DNA from: Croceicoccus sp.
Lineage (GTDB): Bacteria > Pseudomonadota > Alphaproteobacteria > Sphingomonadales > Sphingomonadaceae
NCBI GenBank assembly: GCA_002694745.1
Contig: NZMY01000014.1
Location: 1 to 64,000 of the forward strand
Length of the DNA stretch: 64,000 bases
Direction of reading: 5' to 3'
The stretch's first letter is position 1. Each line of letters begins with the position of its first letter. This document shows positions 1 to 10,248 of this stretch, one piece after another. The notes under the pieces were generated by a model. It was not told the DNA's origin and did not search any database. It saw nothing but the letters and a program-made list of their open reading frames with translations. A program made the position numbers and the translations under genes.

Positions 1-99
1 CATCTTCACATTCGCAAGATCAACACCCGAGCCATCCGCCTTCACGCGCGGCTTCACATTGTAATCGATCACCCGCTTTACCGGGACTAGCGCTTTCAT
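1..99 (-). CDS. etfB: Electron transfer flavoprotein beta subunit, N-terminal fragment
   Basis: Only the first 33 codons lie in the window and the gene runs off the left edge. The translation begins [20 protein letters not shown] and continues with [12 protein letters not shown], which is the typical alphaproteobacterial EtfB N-terminus. EtfB pairs with EtfA to carry electrons from acyl-CoA dehydrogenases to ETF:quinone oxidoreductase. It lies downstream of sucC on the same strand, but a strong terminator separates the two, so it probably has its own promoter within about 100-265. The identity rests on this short stretch alone. Confidence 0.85.
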   Translation of the reverse strand, partial: MKALVPVKRVIDYNVKPRVKADGSGVDLANVKM

Positions 100-269
100 G
101 GCTTGGACACTCCCATCGATAGCTTATGCGGCAAATTCCTTAGCCAGACGTGCCGCAACAATTAACTGGCAATTTGGGCAATGCTTACCATTACGTCAAG
201 CAAAGGATGCATGCGTAATGCATCGTCGGCAGTCGGCCCGATGCAGGGAAGGGCGGACGGACATAAGAA

Positions 270-293
270 GAAGGGGGCACGCAGGCCCCCTTC
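270..293 (-). terminator. Rho-independent terminator of sucC
   Basis: A perfect 9-bp stem, GAAGGGGGC with GCCCCCTTC, encloses a 6-nt loop. On the minus strand it is followed by the pyrimidine-rich tract TTCTTCTT. It sits about 25 bp after the sucC stop codon and isolates sucC from etfB. Confidence 0.8.
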
Positions 294-317
294 CGAACAC
301 ATTCACTTGAAATCGAA

Positions 318-1517
<1,200 letters not shown>

Positions 1518-1737
1518 CGAAATTATCCTCGCCAATGCCTGTGCGGCACGTGCGCCGCTGTAGGAAGGGTTCGCTTGCCACGCGTCTAAGCATAGCCGCG
1601 CCGACTTGAAAAGGCCGCTTTATGCCTAAAAAGGGGTGCCAGGCGCAATGTTGCCAGACTTTGCGAAGCATTAGCAATCCATGTCGGTGTCATCTTCATT
1701 CGCACCTGCTGCCATGCTGTGCCAAAAGAGCGATCGC

Positions 1738-2523
1738 ATGCTTGATTACACCCGATTCGACGCGATCATGCGCGAGGCCGCAAATATCGCGATGGCCGAG
1801 TTTCCGGGCGCAGGCAATGAAACGACGGCCTGGCACAAGGATGACGACACTCCGGTTTGCGCGGCCGATCTTGCGGTCAATCGCTTTCTGGCTGGGGCGC
1901 TTCGGGAATTGTTGCCTTCTGCAGGTTGGCTTTCGGAGGAAACCGCCGACAATCCCGACCGAGTCGGCGGCGGCCTGTTGTGGCTGGTCGATCCGATCGA
2001 CGGAACGCGCGATTTCCTGCGCGGGCGTTCGGGGTGGGCGGTTTCGGTTGCCCTTATCAGCAACGGACGCCCCCTGATCGCGCGGCTAGCGGCGCCGGCC
2101 CGCAACGAGTTGTGGGCCGCCGAGGCCGGGCGTGGTGCACGGCGCAATGGCCTGGCTTTGCATGCAAGTTCCCGCGATGCGCTGGAGGGCGCGCGCATTC
2201 CTGCCGATAATGCCCACCCGCTATCGCCGCTCGTCGCCGTTCCAAAGCCCAATTCGATTGCCTTGCGTATAGCATTGGTGGCCAGCGGAGAGGCCGATCT
2301 GGCGGCAAGCACCCGGCTGGGTTTCGAATGGGACATCGGTGCCGCAGCACTGATAGCGCGCGAGGCGGGGGCTGTGGTCACCGACGCGGTCGGCCAGCCG
2401 CTGGTCTTCAACAAGCCCGATCCCCGCGCCAAGGGCGTTCTTGCGAGCGCACCGATGATCCATCTCGAGGCGAGCCAATGGCTGCATGGCCGCGACGCGC
2501 AATTGCGCAGCCGCCCGGCATAG
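1738..2523 (+). CDS. cysQ: 3'(2'),5'-bisphosphate nucleotidase / inositol monophosphatase family protein (CysQ type)
   Basis: The 261-aa protein is a Mg-dependent phosphatase of the IMPase superfamily. The metal-binding signature LVDPIDGTRDFLRG is intact, the upstream acidic pair is in SEETADN, and the C-terminal signature WDIGAAALIAREAG is present. CysQ members dephosphorylate PAP made during sulfate assimilation. The pocket resembles CysQ more than SuhB, but specificity is inferred. An in-frame ATG lies at 1681. I chose 1738 because the extra 19 residues look non-conserved and AAAGAG lies just upstream of 1738. The gene is flanked by oppositely directed sucC and the OmpA lipoprotein gene, so it is probably monocistronic. 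Confidence 0.82.
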   Translation: MLDYTRFDAIMREAANIAMAEFPGAGNETTAWHKDDDTPVCAADLAVNRFLAGALRELLPSAGWLSEETADNPDRVGGGLLWLVDPIDGTRDFLRGRSGWAVSVALISNGRPLIARLAAPARNELWAAEAGRGARRNGLALHASSRDALEGARIPADNAHPLSPLVAVPKPNSIALRIALVASGEADLAASTRLGFEWDIGAAALIAREAGAVVTDAVGQPLVFNKPDPRAKGVLASAPMIHLEASQWLHGRDAQLRSRPA

Positions 2524-2528
2524 GAAAA

Positions 2529-2558
2529 GGGCTCCGGCGATCGCAATCGCCGAAGCCC
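2529..2558. terminator. Bidirectional hairpin terminator
   Basis: A 13-bp stem with one mismatch (GGGCTCCGGCGAT against ATCGCCGAAGCCC) closes a CGCA tetraloop between two convergent genes. The minus-strand side is followed by TTTTCC, which suits termination of the OmpA lipoprotein gene. The plus-strand side has only a weak CATTTCT tail. Confidence 0.72.
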
Positions 2559-2581
2559 CCATTTCTCATCTGGCAATCCGA

Positions 2582-3268
2582 TCAGTTGCCCTGTGCGGCC
2601 TGCACGTCCTGCTGGCTGATCGGAAGGATCTTGATTTCAACCCGGCGATTCATCGCGCGGCCTTCCTCGGTGTCGTTGCTGGCGACGAAATAGTTGGGAT
2701 CTTCGCCAAAGCCCTTGGTCGCGATGCGCGACGAGGGAACACCGCGATAGCTGAGATAGTTGGCAACCGCCTGGGCACGCTGCTGCGACAGCTGAAGGTT
2801 ATACGCATCGGTCCCGGTGTTGTCGGTAAAGCCGTACACGTCGATCAGGCTGTCCGGATAGTTGACCAGCGACTGCGCGATACCGTCCAGCGTGTTGCGG
2901 AAGCTGGGCGAGATCTCGCTGCTGTTGACCGGGAAGGTGACGCCATTGGGCAGGTTCAAATTGATGTAGTCGCCTTCCTGCTCGACCTCGACGCCGGTAC
3001 CGGCGGTCACTTCCTTCAGCTCCTTGATCTGCTGGTCCATCTTGTACCCGACGACGCCGCCCGCAGCGCCGCCGATGCCGGCACCGATGATGCGTGCGGT
3101 CTTGCCGCCGATGATGTCGCCCAGCAGATAGCCAAGGCCTGCGCCGCCTGCGGTGCCGATCGCGGTGCGCGAAACCTTGCGCTCACCCGTGTTGGGGTCG
3201 GTGACACAAGCCGAAAGGCTTACCAGCGATGTTGCGACAAGCGCGGTAGCGAAAAAACGGTTCTTCAT
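2582..3268 (-). CDS. OmpA-family peptidoglycan-binding outer-membrane lipoprotein with glycine zipper
   Basis: The 228-aa precursor has a lipoprotein signal with lipobox LSAC and acylation at Cys21. A glycine-rich zipper segment follows at about 38-75 (GTAGGAGLGYLLG, GAGIGGAAGG), then a C-terminal OmpA-like domain from about residue 110. That domain has the hallmark NTGTDAYNLQLSQQRAQAV and a final NRRVEI, which bind diaminopimelate in peptidoglycan. It probably tethers the outer membrane to the cell wall, like the E. coli YiaD/Pal-type proteins. It is monocistronic, with a hairpin at 2529-2558, and divergent from the 3428 gene across a 159-bp promoter region. Confidence 0.88.
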   Translation of the reverse strand: MKNRFFATALVATSLVSLSACVTDPNTGERKVSRTAIGTAGGAGLGYLLGDIIGGKTARIIGAGIGGAAGGVVGYKMDQQIKELKEVTAGTGVEVEQEGDYINLNLPNGVTFPVNSSEISPSFRNTLDGIAQSLVNYPDSLIDVYGFTDNTGTDAYNLQLSQQRAQAVANYLSYRGVPSSRIATKGFGEDPNYFVASNDTEEGRAMNRRVEIKILPISQQDVQAAQGN

Positions 3269-3427
3269 GGGATTGCGGTCCTCTTCTCTGTTGCGTCCGC
3301 TTATCGCATCACTCCTCGATCCCGGTGCGACAGCGGATCAGCCACTGCGATAAACGCGTGATATGACAGCTGCGTTCCCGTTCACCCTTGCCGCGATGCA
3401 ACGCTATTGCTTGCGGGCGGGACATGA

Positions 3428-4810
3428 TTGCCGCTAATCGCCGGTCTCCGCAATCCGTCTCAACTCCATGCCGAGATTTCCTTGTCTCCTTTCCCCTGGT
3501 CCGACCTTGTTATCATAGCGGGGCTGATCGTATTGAATGGCCTGTTCTCGATGTCCGAACTGGCCATCGTGTCGGCGCGGCCCGCACGGCTGCGCAAGAT
3601 GGCCGAAGATGGAAGCAAGGGTGCGAAAGCGGCACTGGCGCTGGCCGCCGATTCGGGCAAATTCCTGTCGACCGTGCAGATCGGCATCACGCTGATCGGG
3701 ATCGTCGCTGGCGCCTATTCCGGGGCCAGCCTGGGCCAGCCGGTGGGCGAACGCCTCGCGGCGCTGGGGATTGACGCCGAACTTGCCGACGAGCTGGGAT
3801 TTGCGGTGGTGATCGTGCTCACCACCTATTTCTCGCTGACGGTTGGCGAGCTCGCGCCCAAACAGATCGCCTTGCGAGGCCGGGAAAAGATCGCCTCGCT
3901 TGCTGCCCCGCCGATGTCGATCTTGGCCAGAGTCGCAGCGCCCGTCGTATGGCTGCTGGACAAGAGCACAGATGGCTTGCTGCGACTTATCGGTATACGC
4001 CAGCAGCGCGATGCGGGCGTGACCGCCGACGAGCTTCACCTGATCATCAGCGAGGCGACCCGGTCGGGTGCGATCGAGAAAACCGAACAATCGATCATGG
4101 CCGAGGTTCTGCGTCTTGCCGAACGGCCCGTACGCGAATTAATGACCCCCCGGACCGAGATCGACTGGCTGGAACGCCGCGCCACGGTCGAGGAGATGCG
4201 CAAGATCATCGAAAAGTCACCCCACTCGCTTTTGCCCGTGGCGCAGGGATCGGTCGATGACGTGATCGGGGTGGTCAAGGTGCGCGACCTGCTGGCCGTG
4301 CTGCTTAAGGGGCGCAAGCCGCAGATGACGCGCCTGATCAAGAAGGCCGAGATCCTGCCCGACCAGATCGACGCGCTCGACGCCTTGCGCATCATGCAGC
4401 GCGGCGATGTGGCAATGGCCTTCGTCCATGACGAATACGGCCACTTCGAAGGGATCGTCACGCCGGCGGATCTGCTGGCCGCGCTGGTCGGCAGCTTTGT
4501 GTCGCATTCCGACGAAGGCGACGATCCGCTGCTGGTCGAGCGCGAGAACGGATCACTGCTGGTGTCGGGCGCGCTGCCTGCCGACCGCATGGCGGACCGG
4601 CTGGGCATCGATCTGCCCGAACCGCGCGATTTCGCGACCGCGGCGGGCTATGTGCTGTGGGTGCTGAAAAAGCTGCCGATCGAGGGCGAGAGCTTCGTCG
4701 AGCAGGGCTGGCGGTTCGAGATCGTCGACATGGACGGCCGCCGGATCGACAAGCTGCTGGTCGAGAGCGTCGGCGGCGCGGCGAGGCCCGCCGCCGAAGC
4801 GCAAGCCTGA
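3428..4810 (+). CDS. CNNM/CorC-like membrane protein (DUF21, CBS pair, CorC/HlyC domain)
   Basis: The 460-aa protein has an N-terminal DUF21/CNNM transmembrane domain (about 20-190; VIIAGLIVLNGLFSMSELAIV and VVIVLTTYFSLTVGELAPKQ). A CBS pair follows at about 215-345 (VRELMTPRTEIDWL, then IMQRGDVAMAFVHDEYGHF). A C-terminal transporter-associated domain ends the protein (AAGYVLWVLKKLP). The family is implicated in Mg/Co homeostasis and is often misnamed hemolysin. The first start codon is TTG at 3428 with GGGCGGGA upstream; a later TTG near 3482 is possible. It converges on the DUF3035 lipoprotein gene with one base between the stop codons, leaving no room for a terminator. Confidence 0.86.
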   Translation: MPLIAGLRNPSQLHAEISLSPFPWSDLVIIAGLIVLNGLFSMSELAIVSARPARLRKMAEDGSKGAKAALALAADSGKFLSTVQIGITLIGIVAGAYSGASLGQPVGERLAALGIDAELADELGFAVVIVLTTYFSLTVGELAPKQIALRGREKIASLAAPPMSILARVAAPVVWLLDKSTDGLLRLIGIRQQRDAGVTADELHLIISEATRSGAIEKTEQSIMAEVLRLAERPVRELMTPRTEIDWLERRATVEEMRKIIEKSPHSLLPVAQGSVDDVIGVVKVRDLLAVLLKGRKPQMTRLIKKAEILPDQIDALDALRIMQRGDVAMAFVHDEYGHFEGIVTPADLLAALVGSFVSHSDEGDDPLLVERENGSLLVSGALPADRMADRLGIDLPEPRDFATAAGYVLWVLKKLPIEGESFVEQGWRFEIVDMDGRRIDKLLVESVGGAARPAAEAQA

Positions 4811-4811
4811 C

Positions 4812-5222
4812 TTAGCCGGGAATGACGGTCTGCGAATCGCGGCCGTCGCCTTCGGGCGCTGCCACGATGTCGCGGGTGAGCTGTCCCTTTTCGACCGTAT
4901 TGGTATCGGGATCGCCGACTGCCGAGCGGATCGCCGGATCGGCGGTGCCCGCATTGCTGACGGCGCTGGTCTCGACGCCGCTGCGCGGGGCGGGGCCGCC
5001 GAACAGCGCGTCCATCGCCTGCTGGCTGGCACCCGGCGTTTGCGGACGCGGCGCACCCGGTTCGGGCGGGGTCAGCGCGAAATCGGGCGGCACGGCCAGC
5101 GGCGCCTGACGCGACACGGCCATCTCATCCGGACGATCGCGATTGAACAGGTTCAGGCCGCCGCCGCAGCCGGCCAGCATGGCCAGCGCGGGCAGGGCGA
5201 GAAGGGCGGGCTTGATACGCAT
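4812..5222 (-). CDS. DUF3035 (BamF-like) lipoprotein
   Basis: The 136-aa precursor begins MRIKPALLALPALAMLAGC, a short signal peptide ending in a clear lipobox. A proline- and alanine-rich stretch follows, including APLAVPPDFALTPPEPG, typical of the alphaproteobacterial DUF3035 family, whose members have been linked to the BAM outer-membrane assembly complex. I chose ATG 5222 because GGAG sits 9 nt upstream; the TTG at 5228 would be only 3 nt from it. It is last in the minus-strand run and starts directly after lspA, the signal peptidase that would process it. The BamF role is inferred from family naming. Confidence 0.75.
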   Translation of the reverse strand: MRIKPALLALPALAMLAGCGGGLNLFNRDRPDEMAVSRQAPLAVPPDFALTPPEPGAPRPQTPGASQQAMDALFGGPAPRSGVETSAVSNAGTADPAIRSAVGDPDTNTVEKGQLTRDIVAAPEGDGRDSQTVIPG

Positions 5223-5228
5223 CGTCAA

Positions 5229-5807
5229 TTACTCCGTGGCCGAATGGGCCGAAACTTGTGCGGTTCTGTCCTTGCCGGGCGCGGGGCCATTTTCGGGGCC
5301 GGACTCGTCGCCGTTCTTGTCGCGTATGAACAGCGTGCGGGCAAGCAGCAAGACCACGCCGAGGGTTATCGCCACGTCGGCCAGGTTGAACACGGCAAAG
5401 GGCCGCCAGTCGCCGATATGGAAATCCGCATAGTCGATCACATGGGTCAGGCGGAACCGGTCGATAAGATTGCCGACCGCCCCGCCCAGAATCAGCCCCA
5501 GCGCGAGGATGTCGCCCCGCTTCTTTTCAAAGAACATCCAGACCAGCACGCCCAGCGAGATCAGGCTGGTGACCGCGAACAGGGCGATCCGGCTTTCAAG
5601 GCTTTCGGCCGCGAACATGCCATAGGACACGCCGGGATTGGTCGCATAGCGCAGATCGAAGAAGGATAGCACCTCGATCACTTGCCGCTCGTACAGGTTC
5701 ACGGGACCCAGCAGGATCGCCTTCACCGCCTGGTCGAGCGCGACGATGACCGCCGCGACGATCAGGCCCAGCCGCCGGTCGGCATTGAAGCGCGAACCGA
5801 GACTCAT
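5229..5807 (-). CDS. lspA: Lipoprotein signal peptidase (signal peptidase II)
   Basis: The 192-aa inner-membrane aspartyl protease cleaves prolipoproteins before the lipidated cysteine. Four membrane segments are visible, beginning with LGLIVAAVIVALDQAVKA. The two catalytic aspartate motifs are intact: GNLIDRFRL and FNLADVAITLG. NPGVSYGMF matches the conserved loop. A non-conserved acidic tail follows. The ATG overlaps the ileS stop as ATGA, so translation is coupled. The ileS-lspA order is conserved in many proteobacteria. Confidence 0.95.
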   Translation of the reverse strand: MSLGSRFNADRRLGLIVAAVIVALDQAVKAILLGPVNLYERQVIEVLSFFDLRYATNPGVSYGMFAAESLESRIALFAVTSLISLGVLVWMFFEKKRGDILALGLILGGAVGNLIDRFRLTHVIDYADFHIGDWRPFAVFNLADVAITLGVVLLLARTLFIRDKNGDESGPENGPAPGKDRTAQVSAHSATE

Positions 5808-8674
5808 GCCGCCTCCATCGACGATACCACGCTCTCGCAGCGGTCGCAGGCATCGCCGTCTTCCGCCACTTCGGGCAGGTGACGCCAGCAGCGGCCGCAC
5901 TTGGCCATGTCGGTCGGGGTTACGATCACGCTTTCGCCCTGCCCGCGCGTCACTGTCGCTGTGATGAACAGCTCTGCGAGGTCGTCGTCGGAGAAGCCCG
6001 CCGGAACGGCCCCCTCGGGCACGGTGACTTCGGCGGCGAGGCTTGAGCGGATGGTCTTTTCGCGGCGGAACGGTTCGATCGCCTCGTTCACATCCTCCCG
6101 CAGGTCGCGCAGCTTTGCCCATACGGCCTTGTCGGCGCGAAGCGGTTCGGCAAGCGCGATTTTGGGCCATTCCAGCAGATGGACGCTCCCCTCATCGGGA
6201 TAGCGCGTGCTCCAGACTTCCTCTGCCGTGAACACCAGCACCGGCGCGGTATAGCGGACCAGCGCCTGGAACAATATGTCGAGCGTGGCGCGATAGGCCC
6301 GGCGCTTCGCATCTGCCGGATCGTCGCAATAGAGGCAGTCCTTGCGAATATCGAAGAAGAACGCCGACAGGTCTTCGTTGCAGAAATCGACCAGCGCGCG
6401 GGTATAGGCGTTGAAGTCGAAATCATTGACGCACCGATGCAGTTTGGCGTCTAGATCGCTCAGCAGCGTCAGCACATAGCGCTCAAGCTCAGGAAAATCG
6501 GCGATTTCGGGCGCGTCGCTGCCGTCATAACCGTCGAGCGCGCCCAGCAGATAGCGGAACGTGTTGCGCAGCTTGCGATACTGGTCCGCGACGCCCTTCA
6601 GGATCTCGGGGCCAATGCGGTGATCCTCGGTATAGTCGACCGACAATGCCCACAGGCGGATGATGTCCGCACCGAAATCGCGCATCACGTCCAGCGGGCT
6701 GATCGTATTGCCCAGCGACTTGGACATTTTCATGCCCTTCGGATCCATGGTGAAGCCATGGGTCAGCACCGCGTCATAGGGCGCACGGCCCCGCGTGCCG
6801 CAGCTTTCCAGCAGCGAGGACTGGAACCAGCCGCGATGCTGGTCGCTGCCCTCCAGATAAAGGTCCGCGGGCCATTTCAGTTCGGGCCACTTGCCGCTTT
6901 CCAGCACGAAAGCGTGGGTGCTGCCCGAATCGAACCAGACGTCGAGAATGTCGGTGACCCGCTCGTAATCGTCGAGATTATAGTCGGTGCCGAGCAGTTC
7001 TGCGGCGTTCTCCTCGTCCCAGCCGTCGACGCCCTGTTCGCGGATCTTGGCGACGATGCGTTCGTTGACGGCAGGATCGACCAGATATTCGCCGGTCTTG
7101 CGGTGGACGAACAGCGTGATCGGCACGCCCCATGCACGCTGGCGCGAGAGGACCCAGTCGGGACGTCCGGCGACCATCGAACCGATACGGTTACGGCCTT
7201 TTTCCGGAACGAACCGCGTACTGGCAATCGCATGTAGCGCAGCCTCGCGCAGGGTGCCTTTCGGTTCTGGCAGGCCGCCCTCGTTTTCCCAGCGCTGTTC
7301 GGCGCGGTTGTCGGCGATCTCCACCATGCCGGGTCTGTCCATCGACACGAACCATTGCGGCGTGCAGCGGAAAATGACCTTGGCCTTGGACCGCCAGCTA
7401 TGTGGATAAGAGTGTTGATAGTCCGTGGATGCGCTGAGGAGAGCGCCAACCTCGCGCAAGTCGGAGCAGATCGGACCGTCGGGCGCGTTGAACTTGGGAT
7501 TGATGACCGACATGTTGCGTTCGTCATCACGGCCCAGCCACGGCCAGTCCTCGCGGTAGCGGCCATCGCCTTCGACCACGAATTTCGGATTGATGCCGTT
7601 CGCCTTGCAGAGGTCGAAATCGTCCTCGCCATGATCGGGCGCCATGTGGACAAGGCCGGTGCCGCTGTCGGTGGTGACGAAGTCGCCCGCCAGCATGGGG
7701 CGCAGCTCGGCATAGAACCCGCCGAGGTGGTGCATCGGGTGGCGGACCTTGGTGCCGGATAGGTCGGCGCCCAATCCGCGCCAGACGATGTCGGTCGACT
7801 TGTCGGGCGTGCTGTCGAACAGGCGGGCGAACACGCTTTTCGCGAGCGTGGGCTCGCTTCCGATCAGGATGACGCGGCCATCGACCTTGTAGGCGACATA
7901 TTCGATGTCCGGCCCATAGGCCAAAGCCTGGTTGACCGGGATCGTCCAAGGCGTCGTCGTCCAAATCACCGCATGCGCGCCGACCAGTTCCGCAACCGGC
8001 GACTCCGCGATCTCGAATGCCACGTCGATCTGGGTCGAGGTGATGTCCTCGTATTCTACCTCGGCATCGGCCAGCGCGGTCTTTTCGACCGGCGACCACA
8101 TCACCGGCTTGGCGCCGCGATAAAGCTGGCCGCTGGTGGCGAACTTCAGCAATTCCGAAACGATGGTCGCCTCGGCATCAGGGTCCATAGTCAGATACGG
8201 CTTGTCCCAGTCGCCATTGATGCCTAGCCGCTTCAACTGCTCGCGCTGTACGTCCACCCAATGCGCGGCATAGGCGCGGCATTCGGCGCGGAATTCCTTT
8301 TGCGGAACCTCGTCCTTGTTCTTCTTCTTCTTGCGGTACTGCTCTTCCACCTTCCATTCGATCGGAAGGCCGTGGCAGTCCCAGCCGGGCACATAGGGCG
8401 CGTCCTTGCCCAGCAGTGTCTGGGTGCGGACCACCATGTCCTTCAGCACATGGTTCAGCGCATGGCCGATATGCATGTCGCCATTGGCATAGGGCGGGCC
8501 GTCGTGCAGCACGAAGGTCTCGCGCCCCTTACGCGCCTCACGCAGCTGGGCGTAAATATCCTGTTCCTGCCAGCGCGCCAGAATCGCGGGCTCCTTGGCA
8601 GGGAGTCCGGCTTTCATGGGGAAATCGGTCTTCGGCAGGAAAACCGTGTCTTTGAAATCGCGCTTGTCAGTCAT
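5804..8674 (-). CDS. ileS: Isoleucine-tRNA ligase
   Basis: The 956-aa class I aminoacyl-tRNA synthetase charges tRNA-Ile. The HIGH box is in YANGDMHIGHALNHV near residue 66. The KMSKS loop is MKMSKSLGNTI. The CP1 editing domain spans roughly 200-400 (TTTPWTIPVNQAL). The C-terminus carries the zinc motif CGRCWRHLPEV followed by CDRC, characteristic of the bacterial type. Length is normal. It is preceded by ribF at 65 bp and followed by lspA with a 4-bp overlap. Confidence 0.98.
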   Translation of the reverse strand: MTDKRDFKDTVFLPKTDFPMKAGLPAKEPAILARWQEQDIYAQLREARKGRETFVLHDGPPYANGDMHIGHALNHVLKDMVVRTQTLLGKDAPYVPGWDCHGLPIEWKVEEQYRKKKKNKDEVPQKEFRAECRAYAAHWVDVQREQLKRLGINGDWDKPYLTMDPDAEATIVSELLKFATSGQLYRGAKPVMWSPVEKTALADAEVEYEDITSTQIDVAFEIAESPVAELVGAHAVIWTTTPWTIPVNQALAYGPDIEYVAYKVDGRVILIGSEPTLAKSVFARLFDSTPDKSTDIVWRGLGADLSGTKVRHPMHHLGGFYAELRPMLAGDFVTTDSGTGLVHMAPDHGEDDFDLCKANGINPKFVVEGDGRYREDWPWLGRDDERNMSVINPKFNAPDGPICSDLREVGALLSASTDYQHSYPHSWRSKAKVIFRCTPQWFVSMDRPGMVEIADNRAEQRWENEGGLPEPKGTLREAALHAIASTRFVPEKGRNRIGSMVAGRPDWVLSRQRAWGVPITLFVHRKTGEYLVDPAVNERIVAKIREQGVDGWDEENAAELLGTDYNLDDYERVTDILDVWFDSGSTHAFVLESGKWPELKWPADLYLEGSDQHRGWFQSSLLESCGTRGRAPYDAVLTHGFTMDPKGMKMSKSLGNTISPLDVMRDFGADIIRLWALSVDYTEDHRIGPEILKGVADQYRKLRNTFRYLLGALDGYDGSDAPEIADFPELERYVLTLLSDLDAKLHRCVNDFDFNAYTRALVDFCNEDLSAFFFDIRKDCLYCDDPADAKRRAYRATLDILFQALVRYTAPVLVFTAEEVWSTRYPDEGSVHLLEWPKIALAEPLRADKAVWAKLRDLREDVNEAIEPFRREKTIRSSLAAEVTVPEGAVPAGFSDDDLAELFITATVTRGQGESVIVTPTDMAKCGRCWRHLPEVAEDGDACDRCESVVSSMEAA

Positions 8675-8739
8675 AACCGCCGCGCACTAGCCCGAAGCCG
8701 CCTCGGTTGAAAGAGCGGGAATGCGGCGGGGCCGATAAT

Positions 8740-9687
8740 TCAGCCCTCGATATCGGTCAGTAACCGCCGCGCTTCGTCGCAGTCGCGCGCAATCTGGTCC
8801 TTCAGCGCGTCAAGCGTATCGTATTTCTCTTCGGGCCGGATGAAGCGGCAAAGCGCGACTTCGATGGTCTGGCCATAGAGATCGCCCTGAAAGTCGAAGA
8901 AGAACGGCTCCAGCAATTCGGTCGGCGGATCGAAGCTGGGCCGCACGCCCAGATTCGCCGCGCCTTTCAGCAAGGGGCCGCCCGCCATCGGGCCGGTCAG
9001 CACGCGGCCGGTGACGGCATAGATCCCGAACCTGGGGCGCAGATAGGGTCCCATCAGCAGGTTCGCGGTGGGAAAGCCGATGCTGCGCCCCAGCTTAGCG
9101 CCATGGATCACCTCGCCGCGAATGGCGAAGGGGCGGGTCAGCAGGCGGGCGGCCTCGACGGGATTGCCCTCGACCAGCGACTTGCGGATGCGGGTCGAGG
9201 ACACGACCTCTCCGCCTTCTTCCACTGCCGACACTATTCGCGTCGCAACGCCCAGCGCCGCGCAGCGATCGCGGAGCATGTCGATGCTGCCGCGCCGGCC
9301 CTTGCCGAAGGTGAAATCGTGGCCGGTGACGACGCCGCCCGCGCCAAGCCTTTCCACCAGGATGCGATCGATGAAATCCTCTGCCGAGGTTTCGGCCAAT
9401 GCCCGGTCGAAACCGAAGACGAGCATGGCGCTGGCGCCGAGCCCTGCGAAAAGCTCCTCGCGCTGATCCAGCGAAGTCAGGCGAAACGGCGGAACATCGG
9501 GCGCGAAATAGCGCACGGGATGCGGATCGAAGGTCGCCACGATCAGCGGCACGTTATTTCTGGCAAGTTCGCGGGCCTGCGCGATGACCTGCTGGTGGCC
9601 GCGGTGCACGCCGTCGAAATTGCCCAGCGCAATCACGGCACCGCGCAAACCCTGTGGCATCGGGTCTTGGGAGGACAGGCGAATCAT
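8740..9687 (-). CDS. ribF: Bifunctional riboflavin kinase / FAD synthetase
   Basis: The 315-aa protein makes FMN from riboflavin and then FAD. The N-terminal FMN adenylyltransferase domain shows GNFDGVHRGHQQVI and GHDFTFGKGRRG. The C-terminal riboflavin-kinase domain shows GFPTANLL and a conserved end near AARRLL. I start at ATG 9687 (MIRLSSQDPMPQGL). An in-frame ATG at 9726 adds 13 residues that look non-conserved, and neither start has a strong Shine-Dalgarno. It lies between folA and ileS in the minus-strand run, equivalent to the common ribF-ileS-lspA order. Confidence 0.95.
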   Translation of the reverse strand: MIRLSSQDPMPQGLRGAVIALGNFDGVHRGHQQVIAQARELARNNVPLIVATFDPHPVRYFAPDVPPFRLTSLDQREELFAGLGASAMLVFGFDRALAETSAEDFIDRILVERLGAGGVVTGHDFTFGKGRRGSIDMLRDRCAALGVATRIVSAVEEGGEVVSSTRIRKSLVEGNPVEAARLLTRPFAIRGEVIHGAKLGRSIGFPTANLLMGPYLRPRFGIYAVTGRVLTGPMAGGPLLKGAANLGVRPSFDPPTELLEPFFFDFQGDLYGQTIEVALCRFIRPEEKYDTLDALKDQIARDCDEARRLLTDIEG

Positions 9688-9737
9688 CGAACGCGAGGGT
9701 CTAGTCGGGCCTGCTGTCAGCCTCAAGCCGCAGCGGA

Positions 9738-10229
9738 TCAGGTCCGGCGGCGCAGGGTGACGAAACTATAGGCGGGGCGATTACCCTCGGCAGGGCAGTC
9801 GGTGCGGCCCACTTCCTCCCATTCGTCGGCAGGCGGTGGGGGCATGGTGACATCGCCGTCGTAATCCCGGTGGATCTCGGTCATCTCGATCCGGCGGGCG
9901 AGCGGCAGGGCTTGCCGGAAGACATCGGCGCCGCCGATCACCGCGATCCGCGCGGCATTGGCCAGATGGATCGCGCTGTCGAAATCATGCGCAACCTCGG
10001 CATCCTCGCCGTTCCATTCGGGATCGCGGGTCAGCACGATATGGCGGCGGCCCGGCAGCACGCCCGGAAGCGAATCATATGTCGCGCGGCCCATGATCAT
10101 CGGCGTCCCCATGGTCAGCCGCTTGAAATGCGCCAGATCGGCCGGAATATGCCAGGGCAGGCGTCCGTTCTGCCCGATCACGCCATTCTGCGCGCGCGCG
10201 AAGACGAGGAAGAGTTCGGGTCCCGTCAT
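9738..10229 (-). CDS. folA: Dihydrofolate reductase
   Basis: The 163-aa enzyme reduces dihydrofolate to tetrahydrofolate with NADPH. N-terminal FLVFARAQNGVIGQNGRLPW contains the substrate-binding loop. MGRATYDSLPGVLPGR and AVIGGADVF are the NADPH-binding elements. Length is typical of chromosomal DHFR. It starts 19 bp after the purK stop and is followed 50 bp later by ribF, which places folate, purine and flavin synthesis in one transcriptional run. Confidence 0.96.
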   Translation of the reverse strand: MTGPELFLVFARAQNGVIGQNGRLPWHIPADLAHFKRLTMGTPMIMGRATYDSLPGVLPGRRHIVLTRDPEWNGEDAEVAHDFDSAIHLANAARIAVIGGADVFRQALPLARRIEMTEIHRDYDGDVTMPPPPADEWEEVGRTDCPAEGNRPAYSFVTLRRRT

Positions 10230-10248
10230 CGCGGCATTCCTTCCATGT

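Noticed and set aside
3388..3774. Alternative frame overlapping the start of the CNNM/CorC-like gene
   Set aside because: The overlapping frame from 3428 has clear membrane helices and CBS domains; this one does not.
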